Origin: Lutjanus erythropterus
Lineage: Eukaryota; Chordata; Actinopteri; Lutjaniformes; Lutjanidae
Length of the DNA: 64,000 nucleotides
NCBI GenBank assembly: GCA_020091685.1
Contig: CM034594.1
Span: 5,120,903-5,184,902 of the forward strand
Direction of reading: 5' to 3'
Part shown: piece by piece, positions 57,431-64,000 of the stretch
Layout: each line of letters starts with the position of its first letter
Position numbering within the stretch: position 1 is the first letter of the stretch
Notes under the pieces: model-generated
Seen by the model: the letters and a program-made list of their open reading frames with translations, nothing else
The model's database searches: none
What the model was told of the DNA's origin: nothing
Program-made: the position numbers and the translations under genes

Positions 57431-58612
57431 ACTTTGAGGGGAAATATGTTGATAGCCGTCTTTAAGAGCTCTTTGTAATTGAGTCACTGAATAGAGGGGG
57501 TTGGCGGGGTAAGGAGGGACTGATGCAGTGACATGGAGAGGAGAGAGGGGGGAGGGAAGACAGGTTGAAGAAGGCTGGGGGAGAATGAGTGCTCTGCTGG
57601 ATCGAAACAAGCCTAACTAATCGCTCACAGAGCACTCAGGCCACTGAAACAGCTAATGGATTGTTTGTTTTCTCAAAATCAAATGGTCCTTTGATGTGCT
57701 ATTGATTTATTGCATCTGCAAGGGGTAAATTATTTCTAATAAGTTTACGTCTGTGGCACTTATAAAAAACAGCTTTCCATGAAATGTGATTTACATAAAC
57801 CAGCATAAAACAATTAAAATAAAACGACTCAAAGAAAACAAAAATAAACACAATATAAAGACAACAGAATTTACAATCAGGGTTTAGAATAACAAAGGTG
57901 GGCAGAAAGTATACCAAACCATACTAAAAGTGCAAGACATTAAGTACAATCTTGATAATACAAATCAAAACAACACCATATTTTAAAATATATATAAAAG
58001 TCTTTCAATAGAGGTACATTTTCATTTTAAGCACATCAGTGAAAACAATTTCAAATTAACTGAGAATATAATGTTGCATTGTTTTGTTTCAGGGGTATTG
58101 TTCTTGTGTTGCACATAGTCAGAATTATTCAATTTTTTCTAATTATGCATCTATTGCTCAGGTGTAATGTAAGAATGCATTTTTTTTATGACAATTTCTA
58201 TGTTTGGTGTGTTATGGGGGTGAATTGTTTGTTGGTAACTAGACACTGGAACAAACATTTAGAATATGACTAATGGGTTTATCTCAGTCTCACAGATTGA
58301 GATAGAAAACAACTGCTGTGAACACTACACAGTCTGCAGCAAGGCAAATATGTTAGAAATACTGCAATCTCAGATCTCAGAGCAAACAGGATAGATTGAA
58401 TCGAGAATGTCACAGCACCAGCATAGTTTTGTCTTAAATTGTGACCAAGACATATATGAAGCAAGACATTTTACAGTTAAAAATTTTAAATTTAAATTAA
58501 CTTGTTAGTGCTGTTTGGTGGACAAATGGTAACACCATCTAATTTACCTCAAATCTATTTTTTGCCATTTCTTGTGTCTGATGTATCTGCAACAAACTAA
58601 TATCAACCTAAA

Positions 58613-58614
<2 letters not shown>
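57431..58614. other. Non-coding stretch, no gene seen
   Basis: Purine-rich at 57,495-57,590 on the plus strand; AT-rich beyond. No exon or repeat end was recognised. Confidence 0.45.
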
Positions 58615-58653
<39 letters not shown>

Positions 58654-58690
58654 GAAATAATAATAATAACAATAACAACAACAACAATAC
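58615..58690. repeat. Compound triplet repeat (ACT)n(AAT)n(AAC)n
   Basis: About twelve ACT/CTA units to 58,653, then about five AAT units and about five AAC units. The three blocks differ by one base each and probably arose by slippage and substitution from one another. Confidence 0.95.
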
Positions 58691-59305
58691 ATAATATGTA
58701 GACTAGGTCTCTTTCACATTAAAACATTAATAAATGACATAGTTTGGTGTTGTAAAGTAACACTGGATCATTGGAGTTGTTGTCTTCAACAGCTGAAGAT
58801 GCAAATCTATTAAACATTAAATTTAATTCATGTTACAGTTAGTCACGTTCCCTAGACTGAACTGGAGACAAATCTGTTTGTGTCCATGTTTGCTTCATTA
58901 CACCTATCAGTATTACAGTCTCTCTGAAGAGAGAGAGGGGTAAGGCCAGCATGACATGAGCCAGCAGGTTCCTATCTAGAACTACAGGACTGTACGGCAG
59001 GAGTGGTCCAGTATCTATTTAGTCAGCCAGGGATTTCATCATCCATCATTTTTCAGTTTCAAGAACATAGCGTCCCACCAAGAAATTGCTATGTCAACCT
59101 CACCATCATGGCCTCACATATGAGTCATTCTTGGTAAACTAACAACTTGACAACCTGTTGAACATGTGCTGCAACGTGTTATTTACGATGAATGTCTCAT
59201 CATAATGCTTTTAATGCAGCACTCACCAAAATGTCATCCTAGTCACGCACTAGGAATGAGTCATGAGAGGCCGTACCAAGCACCATTATACAAAACTATT
59301 GGAGT
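58691..59305. other. Non-coding stretch, nothing seen
   Basis: Unique-looking sequence with 'ctctctgaagagagagagg' near 58,920-58,939, a small palindrome. No gene was recognised. Confidence 0.4.
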
Positions 59306-59820
59306 TTAAATGGATAGTTCGCCCAAAAATGAAAATTCAGTCATTATCTACTCATGCTCATGCCGATTGAGGGTCAAGTATCTGTTAGTCTGTAAAACAC
59401 TGCTAAAGCCCCGACATACCATTTACACACCATCATGCTACACATCCTGAATTCAGACAGTGTGCATGTGCATAAGAACACGGCTCCAAGGTAAGGATCT
59501 ACAGTGAAGATTCAGGCTAAAAGCATGGTTTGAATATTTTTTCTTTTAAGTTAACTTTGCATGTTAGGGCTGTAGAACACTTGGGTTACACAGCACATTA
59601 GACAAGCATTATGGAGGCATTTTATGTTTTCATTCAGTTGTTTTTTTACGTTTAAAATCTAGTCACCATTCACTCCCATTGTTTGGGAGATTGCAATGCT
59701 GCTTTCCTGTGAAACTCCAGCAGTGTTTTGTGGTATAAAAAACTAAACCCATCCTGCAATCTGCATGAGGGCGAGTAGATAATGACTGAATTTAAATTTT
59801 TGGGTGAACTATCCTTTTAA
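59306..59820. mobile_element. TTAA-flanked MITE with ~54-bp inverted ends
   Basis: The left end (from 59310) reads 'atggatagttcgcccaaaaa' then 'attcagtcattatctactc'. The right end on the minus strand (from 59816) reads 'aaggatagttcacccaaaaa' then 'attcagtcattatctactc'. About 54 bp pair with about six mismatches. Both sides are flanked by TTAA (59306-59309 and 59817-59820), the target of piggyBac-type transposases. The interior (~400 bp) has no transposase frame. 'ggatagttcacccaaaaatga' is a terminus I know as very common in fishes. Confidence 0.85.
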
Positions 59821-62398
59821 CTGCACTCCTATACCACTGAGTGTACTGCAGTATACAAAAAAGATTTATGCTTTATGTTCTCACAATAACTGTATATATG
59901 AATGTGGTATAGAAAGTTACATTAAGTGATGGCTCCATGCTCAAGTTTGGCTAAAAACAGGTAGTAGAATTTGTGACTAAAAAGAATAGAATAGAATTCT
60001 GTAGACATTATGTTGCAGACATTTCCTGTTGTCTTTTGAACAAAAGGGAATCAGTCAAATCCAGACCAGCAAAATACAACAAGCGAAAATACAGCCACTC
60101 CTGTTATTGCTATGTAAATCCACATACCAGTTGTGTAGAGGTGCGGCAGCACGGATGGACACCCCATACCACCCCACGTCAGAGTGTGCCACTGTCCTGT
60201 TTTCCAGTAATGACTTTGGGTAACCAGTTTAGAAAAGCAGAACTGTTTTCATAAGTTCTCCCTCGCTTGGCAGCTTGTGTATTTTGATTTCTTCTCTTGT
60301 CGAGAGACAGCAGGTCTTTGTCTGTAGTCTTGTAGCTATTACAATGGAGCAGGGGAAACTTATTTTTGAGGTATAAAAATATCCAGGCCTCTGTGACCCG
60401 CAGTCCTGGTATTCTAAAGATTATAATAAAAAAGACATTTCCTGGTGAACAGTAGTGGGAAAGATTGTCTCTTCAGGTAAGAAATAACATACAACCTACT
60501 CCTGTATCCAAGGCAGTGCTCCAAATTTACTTAATATGCTAAATATGTTGCTTTATATCCCATGCGGTCCTGCTCCAATGGGTCCTAGGGACATCAAATG
60601 ATGAGAGCTGTGCTGAGGTGGCGGTGTGTTTTGGACTTACGACTTCAGATTGTGACTGTTGGCCCAAGAATTCAAGTCGATCTACATAAAATGTTTTCTT
60701 TTTATTTCTGTTGAAAGATCTAGTTCAAGCTTGTGTTTTTAGATAAAATTTTGAGTGCTCGTGTCCACAGTCAGTACACTGCTGTGGCGACAGCAAGGTT
60801 ATGCTTACCTATAGGTCCAGTGCACTTCATTATCCAGCTAGAACTGTCAGACTGCAGGGCTGTAAAATAGAAGAACTTTACTTTAATCCCACCTGGTATC
60901 TCTCTGTCTTTGCAATCTCTAGAAAATAGACTCTAGCTATAATTGAGACTAAGGCCCAACCATTGAAGGATAAGGGATTCAGTGAACAAGTCTATGTGTA
61001 TGGTATATAGCCAGTCAGGTAGACACATAAAACATACACACAGTCTGACGGTTCCAGGCTAGAACACCTCCAACCAGGAATAAATGACTGACAGGTGTGA
61101 AGGTGAATCCCTTCACAGGCCACACCGTCATTGACAAAACACCAAATTCATAAAATGCAGCTTCTTGTAGCTTTCAAACTGGACTTCAAGAAACCCACTA
61201 TGGTGAAGTGGCCTTGTACTAATCTGAATGTAAAAGAAACAGAAACTTTGTAGAGCCCAGACTTTGACAGTAGTAGTTGTAGGCACAAACACCCAGCACA
61301 TATGCACACTGTCATCTTTGAAGTCAGAACAACTGAGTTTTGATGATAATTAATACCAATGACTACCTTTTCTTTTCCTTGCTTCAGGGTGCGCATTAGT
61401 GCAGAGTGTTAACTAAAAAGGGGTTGATTTACAAATCTGACACATTATAGGGACAAGAGGACAGACATTCTTCAATGTTAGTTTACTGTTAATGCAAATC
61501 CACACTTCCTGTTGCCATTTCACAATTAAAGTCTCCTAGTTAAGACAATTGATTATGCCTGTTGTGATTTTGCCACATCAGCCTCTTTCCCACTATGGCA
61601 CCACTGCAAGCTAGAGCTATCTTCAGCCACCGGGAGTTCATGGCCTCTGGCCTCAAGTCGCAAGAACAAATTCGCTTCCACTATTGTGCCAATAGCCCTA
61701 CAGTATTGCCCTAAAACAGGCTCATAACATACCACGTCAGTGTAAACACCAAACATCTGGCCCATTTCACATGAGAGAGAAGTGGGAAGGAGAAGCTCAA
61801 GTTGAGCTATCATGTGACATAAAGTCTTCATGCCAGCCAGGCACCAAACACACACTGCAGAAGCAGTTAAGAAAAAGAAAATAATGGAAACTGGTGGGTG
61901 GTTTGCTTGCTGTTGCTGACCACTTGTGCCGACGTTTTTCAGTTTTTCACAGACCTGTACCATTTCACTTTGGATACCCAACACTACCAGTCATGGGTGC
62001 CGACTTGGGTTAAACATGAGGGAGGCAAAAAAAATGTATGTAATTTTAAAAGACATCATCTGATCCACTCCTTCAATATACAGGCTATGTGGTTGTTGTG
62101 GCTGTGCATGCCTGTTATTCTACCCACAAAGCCCAAGTCATTGATAGACATGATTGCATGTTACCTTTCCAGATGCGCTCCAAACTGTGGTCAGTGGACC
62201 TCTAGTTGAGGCTATTTCAATTGACTGGCTTGTAGCTGGTAACTAGTTTTTTCCCAGTCTGGACCAACTCTGCTGTGGAGAATGAAAGGAGACATCACAG
62301 TAACTGTGTGATGTGCTTAAAATCTGTGGCACCAAATACAACATACTCCTTCATTTGATAAGATGCTGCAACCTGAGCTTAGACAACTGACCAAACTA
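59821..62398. other. Non-coding stretch, no gene seen
   Basis: Unique-looking sequence. The 143-codon minus-strand frame at 61,553-61,984 has no domain, signal peptide or conserved spacing of cysteines that I recognise. No RNA gene was seen. Confidence 0.45.
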
Positions 62399-62845
62399 AA
62401 TGGCTGAGTATTGCTCAAAAATGTTTGATACCAGTACTGATACCTTGATTTTGAGGGCGGTTCCTGAATGCTACTTTGTTTTATTAAATCCATGCTAACA
62501 TAAAAAAAAAGAAATTACATTACACATTACAGCACAATTACTCACTTTAAAGAAAGATGGTTAAACGGTAACAATATGGTGGTAAAAAAAACAATCAAAA
62601 CAATGATTACAGGCATAACGTGTATTTCCTACATGCTTTTACAGTGTGTTAGGTTAGACAGCCAATCCCAAGCATTATTAGATCTTGGTATAAACATGCT
62701 GCATGCTTAATGGATCACTGATGATGATTAGACTTAATTCTTACATAAATAAATTTCGTATTGAATGGCAAGACATTTTTCATTACTGGATAGTACTGAA
62801 GCAATCTGGTTGGTGCCATTAAAAAAATAATAGCACCCAGCCCTA
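62399..62845 (+). mobile_element. hAT-like MITE with probable 8-bp target duplication
   Basis: The left end 'aatggctgagtattgctcaa' and the right end on the minus strand 'tagggctgggtgctatta' pair as 'ggctg.gt'. The flanks are 'ccaaacta' (62391-62398) and 'ctaaacta' (62846-62853), 7 of 8 identical. The subterminal phrase 'gataccagtactgataccttg' is a fish repeat edge I recognise. About 447 bp, no transposase. Confidence 0.65.
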
Positions 62846-64000
62846 CTAAACTACATCTAATAGCATAAGGCACGTGTCTGTGGCTGTGTGCTGCTAGATT
62901 ACTTCACATACACAGGTTATCCACCAGGCCACCTTTAAGGAGAGGCTTGGCCAGTAAAAGCAACAAAATCACCCACTAGGCTTCATCATATAAATTCAAT
63001 ATTAAGAATAATATGGCATTGGCTATGATTTTATTTGTCATCCTTTCAAAATTCGATAGAATTTATCAGTCAATTACAATTTTACAACTGCATTTTTTCC
63101 TGCTTTTCATCAGGTTTAGGGGGACATAGTCCCCTCATCTTTAACAATGGGGCTATACAGAACTCAATACCCCCCACCCCATGAATGGCAGCTGTGCTGC
63201 CAGCTCTGTAGGTATATATTTCATCATGTCCTCATTTCGGCATATTTGTCAATTTGGCGCTGGACATTATGCTGAGCCCAAAGCCAGGTAAGCCCTGGTT
63301 TTCCTTGCTAGTAAATCAGTGGGCCATCAGCATTTGAAAACTGGCCCTGCCCACCACCACCCCACCCCTGCAGGCTTGATGTAAGACCAGAAGTGACAAT
63401 GGAAACAAGTCTGGCTGTGACAAACACAAGCTTGTCCGCATTTAGTGTGATAGTGAAAAAGTGACCATTAAATGCTGAGTGACAGTGTGCATCTACATTT
63501 TGAAGTTTTGTACTGAAATGTATTTAAAACTAACTGGTCTGAAAATGAGGACTCTGCAGGGAAATTACTATCTTTTCTGCGCAGTGGTGAAGATATGATC
63601 TAAGGATCATGTTTAGTATCAACAATACCATTAAATATTAAAGATGAGTTATCTGCTCATCGAGAATTCTTGGTGCAGTGAAGATATTCTATTTTGATCA
63701 CTTATGTTTGCTTAGTTAAATGCAGTTGTTCTATCAAAGCTTATATTATCAAAGCCAAAAAAGGCAGACAGATTTGAAATTTACTCTGAGCCCCTTGAGC
63801 CATAAGCTGTGCTTTGGTTGTCTGTTTGCCAAACGTGATCCAGCAACACTTAAGGATTAGAATTCTTCTAGTGTAGAAAAGCTTGAAGTTGGCATAAAGT
63901 CTTGTTGACGAAAAAAGACACTGACAAGGACATGACACACATCAGACTATATTTGATCATTGAATAAAGGATTTGTCATTTTTGTATGTACATGCATATG
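62846..64000. other. Non-coding stretch to window end
   Basis: Unique-looking sequence with a GC-richer patch at 63,340-63,375 ('ccctgcccaccaccacccc'). A frame on the minus strand at 63,741-63,938 has no domain. Nothing more was recognised. Confidence 0.45.

Noticed and set aside
61553-61984. 143-codon minus-strand frame
   Set aside because: No domain or splice context; composition is ordinary.

Overview
This 64 kb window looks like teleost fish nuclear DNA. The signs are AT-rich sequence, long (CA/GT)n, (TA)n and (ACT)n microsatellites, Tc1-like transposons of types known from fish, several short non-autonomous DNA transposons of kinds I know from spiny-rayed (percomorph) fishes, and 3' tails of fish-type LINEs. 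Nothing bacterial or viral is visible: no operons, no dense coding and no rRNA or tRNA. The species cannot be named from the sequence alone.

I found no host protein-coding exon I could defend. The only recognisable protein-coding sequence is decayed and transposon-derived: three Tc1-type transposase remnants (19.2-20.1 kb, 23.4-24.3 kb, and 54.8-55.1 kb on the minus strand), a possible hAT-type transposase remnant (28.7-29.0 kb) and a short LINE reverse-transcriptase remnant (51.3-51.5 kb). The window therefore reads as intergenic, or as the inside of a very large intron.

Layout: 0-9 kb holds a dispersed repeat (R1) cut by the window edge, a LINE tail and a hAT-type MITE fragment (family R2). 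At 9-18.5 kb there is a short non-autonomous transposon (family R3), a 10-bp minisatellite, a possible solo LTR and a ~510 bp inverted-repeat element. At 18.9-24.5 kb are two Tc1 elements, one lying between TA/TG microsatellites and one cut short by two further repeats. At 26-36 kb are R1, R2, R3 and hAT (family R4) copies. At 40-46.5 kb are a hAT-like MITE with an 8-bp target duplication, the third R1 copy, a long (TA)n tract and a long inverted repeat. At 46.5-58 kb are several stretches that look like conserved regulatory DNA, plus a LINE RT fragment, a third R3 copy and a Tc1 fragment. At 58-64 kb are a compound triplet repeat, a TTAA-flanked MITE and a hAT-like MITE.

The dispersed families R1 (3 copies), R2 (5 copies), R3 (3 copies) and R4 (3 copies) were found by comparing parts of this window with each other, so their repetition is direct. 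Class assignments (hAT, piggyBac-like, Tc1, LINE) rest on terminal sequences, target duplications and family knowledge. I see no convincing new functional system. The most unusual structure is the ~480 bp inverted repeat at 45,966-46,447. The CNE-like stretches are candidates only and need cross-species alignment.
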